From positions 32,671,816 to 32,735,815 of the forward strand of contig JALGQZ010000004.1 in assembly GCA_023105745.1 (NCBI GenBank): a stretch of DNA of 64,000 nt, in the 5' to 3' direction. How positions within the stretch are numbered: position 1 is the stretch's first letter; each line of letters starts with the position of its first letter. The notes below the pieces were generated by a model. It saw only the letters and a program-made list of their open reading frames with translations. It ran no database searches and was not told the origin of the DNA. Below, piece after piece: positions 34,161-45,530 of the stretch. Origin of the DNA: Austropuccinia psidii. Lineage: Eukaryota; Basidiomycota; Pucciniomycetes; Pucciniales; Sphaerophragmiaceae. The translations under genes were made by a program, and so were the position numbers.

Positions 34161-37100
34161 GTTCAAGACTCTGACAAATTTTGGTTTCTTTTTTTCATAA
34201 AAATAAATTTCAAAAAAACGTGTTCATAGCAAAATAAGTTGTCTCTTTGTTGAATTGCACCAAGTGGTGTTTGATATGATTTTTCTTATTCAAGTAAATA
34301 ATTGTTGTTTAAATATTTATTACCATTTTTGCGAGTGTTTTCAATGTATATAGGCTGTTTTTCATTGTGTGAAATTTTATTTGTATACAATTGGTTGTGC
34401 CAAATGAATAAGTTTGCGAAAAATTGAGAAATGAGAATCCTTTGATGCAGATGAATGGGCAAAGGAGGTACATTTGAGTTCACAGAAAGATAATTGATCA
34501 AGCTTTCCTACAGTAAAGTTTACAACAAAGACATAATGAAGTGATCTGGAATTATTAGGCATAAAATAAATGCAAATTTCTCAAGCATATCTAAACTTTG
34601 AAAATTAAAGTCATAAGAAAAATTCATTTTTCAAATACTCCACTGGAGAAATAGAGTGCAAAGAGTTTGACATTGGGTTTTGTATTTCTATTTAAAGAAA
34701 ACTGTGATAAATATCTTTTTTTATTCAATGAGGTTTTACCTTTAAATTCCTTGTTGGCCTCACAAAACTTCATATAACATACAGAAGTAGTTAAGAATCT
34801 TGTTTGAATTTCTTTCATTTCACTTATTTAAATCATATTGGTTGAAATGAGGGGTTATTTTTCCTTTTGGCCACTGCCCTCCACTAAATAAAGTCATTGA
34901 AAAAAAACATGAAATAAGATGGATCTTTTCTGGAAGAGACTAATTGTTTCATTATGGGATATACAGTTCTCATCTCACAAAATACAGCTTAAATATTTTC
35001 AAAGTTGAAACTAATGAAGATTGTAATCAAGCAGGAAAAATTAAATTTGTAATGAAAAATATTATTATTAAAAAATTCACATGGATATACTTTGCAACAA
35101 AATCAGTGTATATATGGTAAAAGCTCTTACAGAAAAGTTGAAATATATTCTTGAGCAGATTTGAATTATAAATAAATGGAGTGATGGCAAAAAATGAAGT
35201 GGATTCCTAGCTCATTGTATGAACAGAAACCAAAGGTTAATTAATACTCAAAAGAAAAATACTACAGACCTACAGTGACTTAATGTTTCTAATCAAAAAG
35301 AATTTGGGATACAGTAATTGAAATCTTAATGATCACTTAGGCTGACTACTCAAAAAACTACATTTGAATTATTCAACTTATTTAATTCAAAATAGAAATC
35401 TTTGTTCCCCCAAAATAGAACTACTTGAATGTACAATCTTGAGGGAAAAACTCAAAATTTGTAAAATTATCTTGATGTATCCCCAAAAAAGACATTATTG
35501 GGGGTATTTTTGGTTAAAAATGCCTTCCTCTTATAAAATCAGGACTCCAGTCAGCTTAGAAAGGTTCAATTTGGTAAAAAATAGACATTATGATAAAGTT
35601 AAGGGAGGATCTTTGGTCTTTTCATGTTATAAATTTTGATTTGTTTACCAAATTGCTCATTATATTAATGAAAGATTCTTCTCATGAAGACAAAAATTGA
35701 ATAAAAGATTGCAAAATTTGGGCAGAGTATGGGCTATGAGGTGGTATTAAGCACCCACCAACTTGGTGGACCCATTTTGCCATACTTCATGGCAGTTTAT
35801 AGGTTAAAGCAGTAATAGGGTTTAGGAAGGTTCTAATTTAGATCAAATAATAACTGAAAGTATTTAATACTCATAAGAAATAATCATTATATTATCAAAC
35901 GATGACACAAAAAAAGAGGAAGATAAGAGTGATGTGGCTCTACCAGAGTCAAAAATACAAAAAAATAAGTTTTCATGTCACAGTAAATCTCCATAAAATT
36001 TTCATAATTAATTAAAATTCAAATCTAAAAAACATTATTTTTATAATACATTTAAGAGAAATTATTCATGAGGTTAGTTAATACTGTATTTTTGAATACA
36101 CTCAGTTGAGAAAATATAAACCTGTGTTCAACTAATACCAATATGTATGTAACATGGATTCATTGGCAAATAACATTATGGAAAAGATAAATCTTGATGT
36201 GGTGCTGCTTTAAAATTCAAATGAGGAAAATCTCTTTTTGAGTTGATTTTATGTTTTTGAAAGATTGAAACATAAAAATTGAGCTATCAATAATTTAAAT
36301 GAATTTCATGTGTATTGATGTAAATAACTCTATTAAGTATATTTTCATATATACTTTCAATGATGCTTAAGATAATGTGTTTTGGGTTCCAGATAAGAGT
36401 ACTATATCCATGCTTTTTTTCAATTCAATCATTCAAATTTTAGGACCTTGAATATATGACCCATTTTAAAAAATCTGTAATGAGTTAATTTAATGACAGG
36501 ATATTCAGGTAGGTCATGAAGAATGGTCATAGTCTTATGTCTTCATCAACCAAAGTAATTTCTGTACTGTAAAATGAAAAAATATAGATAAAATCAGTAT
36601 GGCTGTATGTATTGAGTGAGCCAAGGACCCAAGAGCTTAACAGGCTGTTCAATTCAGGCTTAATTAATTTTGTAAAATAGATATCTATTATCTGACTTTA
36701 CCTTACCCATTATGGATCACATGCCAAACAATGTTCACACATTTGATACAATACTTAATACTTATCACCAAAAAAATATTATTAAAAATTGGGAGATAAA
36801 ATAAGCCATATATAAATCCTCAAATATATATTTGTTTCCTGTGATTTCCATCATGATAAAATCTGGGGCCTATCTTTACCTGTAATCTCCAAGCTATTGT
36901 TTTCCCCCATTCAAGTTGCCTTGATTAAAGCTTTATAAAAAAATTAAGCTCAAATATTTAAAAAGAAACTATATCAAAGCATTCATTTGGTCATACTAGA
37001 ATATTGCTACATATTTATGGCACTTCATAAAATAATGATTGAGTATTATTTAATCTTTCAATATAAAAGATGATAAAAATAATTCCAAATTATTTGAGGA

Positions 37101-37946
37101 CAAGAAAAGGGTAAACTGCAATTGAACAATAGGGGTTCATTCCAACTTGATTTATGTTTATTAGCCAGAACAAACAAGATAGACAACAGACACTCAGGAA
37201 ATGTCCCTGTCAATTAACCTGACATAATACAAAATCTCCAAATAGCACTTACAAAGCAATATGTCTTGTGAAGCTAAAGGCATTTTATCATTATGTCAAT
37301 TTATTTTGGAATTTAAATCATAAAGATCCCTCCAAAAGCTCAGATCCATAAAATCATAAAATACTCAGTATCAAAATGGAGGCTCTAAATTACAATTTTC
37401 AAAGGAAGTGAACCTTTCAAACCATAACAATAGAAGTTCTTGTTTGGGAAAAGACCTAAAAGGACAGTATAGTTTCTTCAAATAACCCCCAAGAGTACTT
37501 GTAACAATAGAAATATGATTTTTCTTCAATTAATATAAGCCATATCAACTCTTAAAAGCTTGCCATATTGATATATATGCTGAGAATGACACCTCATTAC
37601 TGGTGGGAACATTTTGGAAATGAGCGCTATCTATTCTTCAATAAAGGCTAAAATTCCCTGAAATTTTATACCTCAGAGGGCTACTTATGCTTGTATTCAA
37701 AATATTATAGGATTTTTGATGATTTTTTGAAAGCTCAATGGGGCGCGTAGAATCACAGGAGATTAATTAAAATTACAAATGAAAAGCCAAAAAAAAAACA
37801 TCTTTCAGTTGATACCATTTACATCTTTACAAGAAACAACACCTTCAAAACACCAGATTGATTATATGAAATACTACGAATGAACTTTTTCCATTAATAT
37901 GTTTCTGTATATCTATTTTAAGAAACCATATAAAGCTAAATATCTA
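34161..37946. other. CACTA II central AT-rich region, no gene recognised
   Basis: 3.8 kb between the convergent gene ends. Very AT-rich, with only short open frames (longest 91 codons at 35364-35639) that lack compositional or domain support. In CACTA III the equivalent interval holds two extra genes; no trace of them is visible here. I see no terminal repeats of a nested element. Confidence 0.5.
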
Positions 37947-40905
37947 TCAAATCAAATCAAATACTTCTGTTCCAACAAATTTATTTATTGCCCGAGCAAA
38001 TAATGTGGGTTCCTTGCAACCTAATGTCCATGCTGGAAGGTTAAGGTAGGCAGCAAATCCTCGTATCTCGGAGAGTGACACAAAGCCCAAACGACTTGCA
38101 ACTCTTACATGTTTCACTTTCCACGAAGTCAAGAAAAATTCAACCCTCTCAAAGCCTACCTCATATTCCTTAACACGATCTAACCACTGAACAACAACCA
38201 CTGGCCCTTGATGAATTTTCTCGGACCCCAAATCAAGGATATGAATGACCTTTGCAAATTTGATGTCACCCTGCTCGGTATTGATGTAAATAAGATTATT
38301 GGGAAGATTCTTTGAGATTTTCAATCCAAAGTGCCACTCTATGTTTGTGAACTCTGTTACATAATTTGTTAAGACTTGATCTTCCATTGAGTGAGGCAAA
38401 TCGCGGTAATCTTTTATTTGAGGTCGTTTCTTTTGCAGATGTTGAAGTAGATTTATATATGTATTATTGTCGATTTCTTTTTTCTTTGAAGTTTGTTTCA
38501 CCTCTTTATTAACATTAAGCTCTTCAAATACCATACCACATGCTTCAAGTCTTTGAAGCTGTCCAAACTTTGACATCATTGTTTCCTCAATTGCTCCTAT
38601 TTTCATACGTTAAACAAGCCAAAAAATTAGTAAGCCAAATTATTTTTGTTTTTTAGGTACATACCGTATTTAGAATTTGTTTGAAATCTTTGTAAAACTC
38701 CAATGAGCCTCTCACCACCAAACTCCGAAACACCCATCAAAGGTCCCCACCAAAGCAATTGATCAGGTATGTGCATTGAATAATGGTGGTTGGGAGTGAC
38801 ACGAATATCTTGAAATATTTCATTAGAGGTTTCTTGATATTTTCTGTAGCCTTCTTCAAATTCGATCGCATCATTCTTTGTAATAGAGCTTTTGCCTACA
38901 ATTTCGGTACAGCAAATAAGGGAGCCTGTATTTATAAGAAAAATATCGTCTGGGTCATCACAATCCCAAAAGACATCCAGAGCTACTAATGGGATATAAA
39001 TTCCAAATAAAGCCCGCCATTGACTTGCTTTCAATCTTCCAACTCCCTTCTCACCTATGTTCAATGGTATATGGCTGACACCCTTGGGAACCACCACATC
39101 TTGAATCCGTTTTTTCAACTTCTGTTTTGTATCTTCCGAAAGGTAGCCAATATTCTTCTTGTCGAATTTGCTAGATGAGTCACAATCATCTATTTCCATC
39201 TCATCCTCATTCAGATCGGAATCATCTTCTGGTGAGTCAGATTCATCTTCTTGCATGGTTGATCTTTGAAGATGAGTACTATCGAATCCCCACCGATACC
39301 TAAAATGATGATGTAGAATGCCTTCGTACCAGTTGTGCATTACACCCAATGAGACATTGACTACTGGATCCCAATATGGAAGCCGATTGAGTGCTGACCA
39401 ACGGATGCCTTTTTGTTTTGCAACCCTTTGTTGAATTGATATTGAGTTAGCTGTTTTCCATTTTCTAGATTGTTCAAGGACTGTCATGCCTTTACGAAGT
39501 GGTCCGAGTTGTAATTTTGTTCTTTCGTTGTGCTTAACCTCACACCATGAACAAAAGTGGTGTGCTGAATGAGACATAAAGCCTGCAACTTTGTGATTGG
39601 CCACAATGTCACCAATCAATGCAACAACTTTGACAATCACTGGTCGGCCAGCTGTGTACTTCAGAGTAGCTACTTTGACTCCTTCATTTAACTCTAAAAG
39701 ATCTTCTACAAGTGGATTTAAGACATTACTGATTGTCACCATGTCGGGTTGATTCGGAGAAGGTATTATTCCAGCAAGACAGGTGTATTTATGCTGAAAT
39801 CGAAGCCGAGGAGGAAGGTTTAGGCAGTTGAGAGCAAGTATACCGACTGAGACCTGCTTTCCAGAGATTTTGTTTCCTCTGGGATTAAACCAGTCGACGA
39901 AAAGTGAAAACCGTAATTCCAATGTATGTTTTTGCACGCTTTTTGAGGATGATCTCTTCCAAACTTCACCTTGTGAAACATCTGATAAATGCTCTGTATC
40001 ATTATTGCTGATCTTGGAAGCCCATTTGTCTATTTCATCCTCGATTCCTGGGACATTGAGGAACCATTTCAGCCATGACTTGATTGGTTGAGATATGAAC
40101 TTGCTTTGTGGATTGCGAAGTTGAGGCTGTCTTGAAAGGTGAATCTGACCTGGAAGCCGAGGAGGTCTGAAAACCCTTGGGGTTTTTAGGGTGAAATTGA
40201 TGGAAGGAAGAGGATGGAGTTTAAAGGGAAGGAAAAGTTCGGTGCCACATGGAGTACTCTGGATGGTTGGCATATATTGACATTCTTCAGGAGATAACTC
40301 AATATCATACAGCGAGTAGCACTTTGGGCAGCATACATATCGTTCGAAAGGAGCTTCTAACTTCAGTTGTTTGATGATTGTGCGAACATCGCGGGGTAAA
40401 TTTTCTTCAAGATTATATTCAAGGCCAAAGTTTGATGGCATGTGCTGGAATAAATTTTGAATCTTCTTTATTGCTTGCTGGCTGTTTAATCTACTAAGTC
40501 CGCATGACAAATGTAGCCACATTATGAAATGCAAAAGTGGTTCTGGTCATGTAGAAAGTCAGAGATCATGCTTTATTGATATTGATAATAAAAACAGACT
40601 GACTCACTCGTTACACTTTCAGTATCATGTTTATCTAGATTGCGATGAGCTTGAATCTCCGATTGATGTGTTGAAGGAACCATTTTATTTGTTTCATTTG
40701 TTTGAGATTTTTGATTTTGATTTCGATTTAGAAAAAGATTTGGAAACAGCTGCAAAATTGTGTCTTCTTCAGGCTCAGAAGCCACTCTTTCCCAATGTCG
40801 ATTTTTGGTGCTGCGACTAACAAGCAGTCCTTGATGACTGTGGCCTTCTGAATCTTGAAAGACGTACTTACTACAGCTTGGACAGGTACACAAAATTCGT
40901 GACAT
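37947..40905 (-). CDS. CACTA II transposase, Tnp2-like, 941 aa, three exons
   Basis: Exons on the minus strand are 40905-40608, 40542-38665 and 38596-37947. Splice sites are GTGAGT...CCAG and GTATGT...ATAG, and all phases join. Exon 1 starts MSRILCTCPSCSKYVF with a Cys/His cluster (C6, C8, C11, H22, H24), a likely DNA-binding zinc finger. Exon 2 begins LLHFIMWLHLSCGLSRLN, then a second zinc site (YVCCPKCYSLYD), VSQGEVWK, LFVDWFNPRGNKISGKQ, CLAGIIPSPNQPDM, GDIVANHKVAGFMSHSAHHFCSWCE and LPYWDPVVNVSLGVMHNWYE. These are hallmarks of basidiomycete Tnp2/Transposase_21 CACTA transposases. DWFNP, GDIVA and the WYEG region are candidate positions for the acidic catalytic residues. No stop or frameshift was found. 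It would cut and join the element ends in the nucleus. Confidence 0.88.
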
Positions 40906-41063
40906 TTATTATCGCTTTGAATTGAAAAAATACTTGAAAAAAATTAAGGAAGAATCAATACAAAAATAATGAAATAGTATAGAAACTGAACGTACCAAGG
41001 AAAGAGATTATCAGAGATGAATGGATGAAGTGATCAAGTTAGAAAAAAAAGAGAAAGGGGTCG

Positions 41064-41150
41064 AAATACGTCAGCGCAGCCTGACGTGGTAAAAGGTACG
41101 TCAGCTGGTTACACGTCAGCCTGACGTGGGTAAAGGCACGTCAGCTGAAT
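41064..41150. promoter_or_regulatory. CACTA II right subterminal TGACGT repeat cluster
   Basis: Six TGACGT/ACGTCA words in about 85 bp, twice paired head to head as ACGTCAG-CCTGACGT-type palindromes. They lie between the transposase start and the right end (41137-41160). Subterminal repeats of this kind are bound by the element's own protein in plant CACTA elements. TGACGT is also the core half-site of bZIP (CREB/ATF) regulators, so this may double as the transposase promoter. Confidence 0.6.
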
Positions 41151-41160
41151 GCCTGGAGTG

Positions 41161-41230
41161 AGCCTAGTGGTAGAGCGCGTGACTGTTAATATGCAATCAT
41201 GAGGTCGGGGGTTCCATTCCTTCCAGTGTC
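41161..41230 (+). pseudogene. T2 tRNA-like gene, 3' part (nt 12-78, after the AGC duplication)
   Basis: After the duplicated AGC (41161-41163), CTAGTGGTAGAGCGCG continues the D-arm. The anticodon arm, T-arm (GGTTCCATTCC, one change from box B) and acceptor 3' side CAGTGTC follow, ending at 41230. With 31569-31579 it totals exactly 78 nt, the length of T1. It differs from rebuilt T3 only at the C of TTCC (TTCG in T3). Confidence 0.88.
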
Positions 41231-42290
41231 TGATAGCTCAAAACTGTCCAAAACTCCTATTTCTAGGTGGAAAACCTCCTTTTTCCAGGAAAACAGTTTT
41301 AGAAACCCCCGAAAGAAAAGAAACACGGTTTTCTTCGTTTCTAGGGGTAAAAAAATGTCAATAATCCCCCACATACGTAAAAGAGAAATAGTTATTTGCG
41401 TACTCTGGGCGCGGGTCTCCATTCAAGACCTGATATGGCTAAGCATTTCAGCGAAAAAAGTATTTAGTAATAAAAGCTGAAGCCTACTGACCAGGAGGAA
41501 AAGAAAACCAATTGGTGTATTATACTAATCATCATTTTCCAATAAAACATACATAAAAATAAGATTTCTCATTTTTCTGAGTCTTCTTCCTCAAACATTA
41601 AGCTTAAAGATGACCTATATACTTAGAATATTCGTCTCAGAGTATTAAGGACATTAGTACCTTGCAGCATGTCATCTGATTTCTTGAAATATCTCTGCAA
41701 AACGATGGTCAATACCTCATTCAACCTTTCCTTTCATACCTTTTGCACACCCAAAATAACGCTGAATTTTCTTATTTGTTTTACCCGGCGAGAATTACAC
41801 GTTAATATCTGAGACATTGATATTTAATATTTTCAGAAGATGAAAGTAATGCCTTTCTAATTATACTTCATATTGAATGACTTGGCTAAAGATATCTTTT
41901 TGAATTTTAGTGCATATTCTAAACTTCTTCTGGATTTGTTTCAGTAGATGAGAAATGTTCTTTGGATGTATGTTTTTTTGGAAAATGATTATTAGTATAA
42001 TAGAACAATTGGTTTCCCCTTTCTCATGGTTAATAAGCTTCAGAATTAATGCCTAAGTGCCATTTTCTATAAACTGGTTAGCCATATCGGGTCTTGAATG
42101 GATACCCGCGTCCAGAGTATTCAAAGACGTATTTAGTTTTTAGTTATGTGAAGAATTCTTTAAATTTTGTTTTTCTCCGAGAAGGGAAAGTAAATTTAAT
42201 TCTTTCTTTCGTGAGTTTCTAAAGCTCTGTGATAGGAAAAAGTGGGTTTTCCGCGTATAAAAGGGATTGTTGGAGGCTTTTAAGCTATCA
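41231..42290. repeat. tRNA-array '3'-3' spacer' between T2 and T3, long imperfect inverted repeat
   Basis: 1,060 bp. The left ~330 bp (from TGATAGCTCAAAACT) and the reverse complement of the right ~330 bp (TGATAGCTTAAAAGC) share ordered blocks: GGAAAACC, TTTAGAAAC, CGAAAG, ACTCTGGNCGCGGGT, CCATTCAAGACC and CATTTTCCAA. The arms are inverted copies at clearly lower identity than the tRNA genes themselves. The same arm occurs next to T1. No gene; a plus-strand frame 41199-41480 is chance. Confidence 0.8.
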
Positions 42291-42354
42291 GACACTGGAA
42301 GGAATCGAACCCCCGACCTCATGATTGCATATTAACAGTCACGCGCTCTACCAC
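42291..42354 (-). pseudogene. T3 tRNA-like gene, 3' part
   Basis: Minus-strand tRNA-like sequence from the acceptor 3' side (CAGTGTC, 42297-42291) through the T-arm with perfect box B GGTTCGATTCC, the anticodon arm CGTGA/TCATG with GTT, to GTGGTAGAGC of the D-loop. It stops at 42354, where CACTA III begins. CAC at 42352-42354 is the target duplication. The 5' part is at 50910-50923. Confidence 0.88.
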
Positions 42355-42586
42355 CACCCCCGACAATCGAGTGATGCGGGGCACTTCGCGTCGCACTGTC
42401 CTCCTCAGTTCTCACATCACGTTCCTTTTTTTTTCTTCCAACTCACTTAAATGATGGTGAGTCCTTTCACCCTCTTTGCTAACCCTTTCTTCTGTTCAAC
42501 TCATTGAAAATGAGGATATCTCTCAATATATTTTTCCCGTTAGCTCTTTCAAATTATTTGCTCTATTTATTTTTCTAAAACTTACG

Positions 42587-44356
42587 ATGGATTTCAATCA
42601 CTTTTCTACTCATGATTATCTTGATCCAGATGACCCTCTCACCGAACCTCATCCTGGTTTTGTAATTGAGCAGCAAAATCGTCAAATTTCAATCTTGCAG
42701 CAGCAACTTCAACAATCACAAACTGCATATCAAGATATTTTAGAAAAAATCAAATCCCTTGAAGTAGATAAACAAAAGAAAGCTTCAAAAAGTCAACTTC
42801 CACCTTCGAAGCTATATAAGAGCTCAAAATTACCTGTAAAGAAAAAACCAGACAATCGTTCGCACAAGTCAAACCCATATCAATTAATTATAGCCAACAC
42901 ACCTCCAGATTTTCAGTATACGAAGGTCAGTATGCACCTTGCATAAAATAAATAAATAAAAAGGCCATACGACTGACCTATTTAAGCATCTATATTTAGG
43001 ATTCCTTTTATATCCATATCAAAGTTCTTTGGGATATGGTTCATGAACATTCAGTTCCCATTGCGCCAAAAATTTCTATGCTCAAGGAGTTCAGCAATCG
43101 CTTCAAAAGTGCCGAGGAAATTAAAAACATGGCTGAAAGTGATACAAGTGTACCACTCATTCCTCAAAGCGAGGTTTTAACATTGAAAGGAGTTCAGCCT
43201 GGACGAAAGAAGGTCGGAAGAGGTATAGTCTACATAAAAGAATTTTTTATTTTATATATACAGGTGTTGCTTTCTAAATTGGGGATTCGTCAATGGGCCC
43301 CAAATCTCGAAGAAGCAAGCGACACATTATACAATGAAGCCTGTCGAATCAGTGCTATTCAAAGCTTTCGTCAAGTTGCTATTGGTGGTGCCTATGAGCA
43401 CATGAATATCAATCTGCGCTATCTTAATGATATCAAGTTGCTTCACGACACATATAATCACTATGTTCATTACTATATGGCTCAGCGTTTCAAGAAAGAG
43501 ATGAAAGAAGCAGGAAAGCACAGAAAAGATCAAGAAAAAGGTGCAATACAACTATCAAGGAAACGTGTAAGATATTACACTGGATCTCTTTCTTATTCTG
43601 TTTACTGATAAAAACATATGACAGCTTCGTGATATTCGTTACAAATTTGGGGTGGCAAATAATTTTCCAAAGAGATACTTAAAAGTATTATCCAAACGAG
43701 ATGCTCATAGCGATGATGAGTACATAACAAAGAATACCTACAAAATCAAGAAACTCGTCTTTCGTTCAGATAATGCAAACAAATTTATGAGACGAGTTGA
43801 TGAAGAAATCGAGAAAGCAGAAAGGATTCAAGGCAAGCAATCAAGAAGACGAATCCGGATTGAAGCTGATCCACCTGAGCTTTCACCATATTCTCAACCT
43901 CCCAAAGGCCTTCCGATAGACTTTTACGATTCAAAATGGTTCAATGATTGCCCCATTGGTGAAAAAACGGTGTTGGCCGATTCCTTCAAAGTTGCCTTCT
44001 TACCCAATGCCTCTCAATCTATTCGTGGTATACAGCATCCAGACGAAAGGCTTAGTGACCGCAAATTCACTGAGAAGTATTGGGAAAAGTGCACTGCTTC
44101 TTATGACCTTTCACACGAAATTTCAAAGGAAGATGATGGTTCGGAAAGTGATGATGATGAATCTGAAAGCATTGCAAGTTATTCCGAAAGTGATGAGGAG
44201 ATTGCGGAAGACAACAATGAAGAGGAATCAAATCAATCAGAATTCAATCGTGTTTTGGATTTTGATACACCTATGGCTCATGCAGAAGATCCCAGTCAAT
44301 TTGTTGTTGGAGGCTCAAGTTTTTTATCAGGGGATGAGTGGAAGAGGGATTTGTAA
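42587..44356 (+). CDS. CACTA III second gene, 545 aa, three exons, unknown family
   Basis: Exons 42587-42925, 43000-43566 and 43625-44356 (113, 189 and 243 codons). Introns are GTCAGT...TTAG and GTAAGA...ACAG. I chose ATG 42587 (MDFNHFSTHDYLDPDDPLTEPHP) because CACTA IV has a matching start (MNFNKSSSFNYINPDDPLAEP). A Gln-rich coiled-coil-like segment and a basic Ser/Lys segment precede the conserved exon 2 (PIAPKISMLKEFSNRF, QWAPNLEEASDTLYNEACRI, YNHYVHYYMAQRFKKEMKEA). Exon 3 has FRSDNANKFMRRVDEEIEKA, GLPIDFYDSKWFND, SIRGIQHPDERLSDRKF and a long acidic tail. The intron positions are conserved with CACTA II, but intron 1 here has an ordinary GT donor. Function unknown; see the CACTA II copy. 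Confidence 0.85.
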
Positions 44357-44901
44357 TATTGATTGCTCATTTAGTAGAAAGTGTGTTTTTTGAAACACAT
44401 TTATTCGCTTTCATAGCATTTTGTGTATCTTATGTGTTTTATTTCTTACAATTTGTACATAGTTTTTTATTTTGAGAGTTGTATTGATCGGTAATACATC
44501 CACGGTTACAGTATTTTTAAACATTAACTTGTGTCTGATCATTGTAGACTATTTGAAAGTCACTTTGTCAATGAATATGTCTTTTGGGGAGTTTGCAAGC
44601 CAAACGAAATGGATTTCAAAATTGTATACTGAGCATAAATATTATGCAATCTACGTAGAATTGCTCAAATAGGCTGTATTCATTAATTAAGAAAATAAAA
44701 AAATCGCATAGTATCTTTTCCTGAAAGGGTTCCAGAATTCAAAGGGAAAAGAAACTCAAAAAATATTTAACAAGGGCAAAGTCACCCAAAATAACTTAAC
44801 TGAAAAAGATCAACATAAGAAATCCATTTAAAAAACCTAGACACATTTTGATATATATATAAAAATTATTAAATACAGCTCATATACTCAAACATTTAAT
44901 A
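44357..44901. other. CACTA III spacer, no gene seen
   Basis: AT-rich 545 bp between the second gene and the GRF gene. A 66-codon frame (44472-44672) has no support. It contains the likely 3' end of one gene and promoter of the next. Confidence 0.4.
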
Positions 44902-45530
44902 ATGCCTCTTACTAGATTTGTTAACCTCTCAGCTGAAACTGGCTGCTTCACAAAGGTCATATATTGTGATTGCAACGAGCCAACACTTGCTGCAATGAGT
45001 ATAAATCAAAGACACCGAGTTTATTTACATTGCCCTCGAAAAGATGCAAACAATCGCAGTTCAAAAGATGGCTGTAAATTCTTTGGTAAGCTGATTTAAA
45101 AAAAGTATTTATTTTTACTTCCAATACTAATCATTTTTTTTTAAGCATGGATGGACGACTATGTTTGGAAAAACTCATTGTTCAAGGTTCCAGTGTTGGT
45201 TACAGTACAGCCTATTCTATGGGAAAAAGAAAAAAGGGGAACATCGACAGCTTTTGGAAATTGGAAATCAAGTATGTTTTCTCACATTGCACATAAAAAT
45301 TCAAGAAGATTTGTCTAAGAAACATTTTTTCAATAGACGAGGGGAGCATCTCCATATATCATGGAGCAAAAAGAAACCAAACACGTGATCTGCGTGCGTT
45401 AATTGAATTGATAGATAGTACTATAGCTACAACAAACCAAGGTGGTGACATGTCAACTGTAATTGGAAGAATGTATATGATGAGAAGGGTCTTGCGCACT
45501 TTGGTAGAAGACGCCGATTTGTTTGTCTAA
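44902..45530 (+). CDS. GRF-type zinc-finger protein, 167 aa, three exons, carried by CACTA III
   Basis: Exons 44902-45085, 45146-45271 and 45337-45530, with introns GTAAGC...TACTAATC...TTAAG and GTATGT...CAATAG, all phases joining. Residues ~22-65 form a GRF zinc finger: C22-x-C24, then C44, C58 and the signature CKFFAWMDD. GRF fingers bind single-stranded nucleic acid in proteins such as TOP3A and APE2, usually attached to an enzyme; here the finger is almost the whole protein. Exon 2 continues YVWKNSLFKVPVLVTVQPILW. Exon 3 (ALIELIDSTIATTNQGG...VLRTLVEDADLFV) is helical. No similar gene lies in CACTA II. It is tail to tail with the small gene at 45824-46247. It may be captured host DNA or an element gene lost elsewhere. 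Confidence 0.7.

Larger units (their letters stand above)
31580..41160. mobile_element. CACTA II: complete, 9,581 bp, inserted in T2, AGC target duplication
   Basis: Ends: CACTACAGGCAACAAGCTGA on the left and, read inward, CACTCCAGGCATTCAGCTGA on the right (20 of the first 24 positions match). The 3-bp duplication AGC (31577-31579, 41161-41163) is typical of CACTA elements. Inside are two convergent genes, both apparently intact: the second gene on plus (32298-34160) and the Tnp2-like transposase on minus (40905-37947), separated by 3.8 kb of AT-rich DNA. The right end carries a dense cluster of TGACGT words. With both genes open and recognisable ends, this is the best candidate in the window for an autonomous element. 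Confidence 0.92.

Noticed and set aside
34161..37946. Possible cargo gene or nested element in the CACTA II centre
   Set aside because: I looked for the GRF and 124-residue genes of CACTA III, for LTR or TIR words and for spliced frames, and found none.
41199..41480. Plus-strand frame of 93 codons overlapping T2 and the spacer
   Set aside because: It crosses the tRNA-like gene and an inverted-repeat arm; a chance frame.
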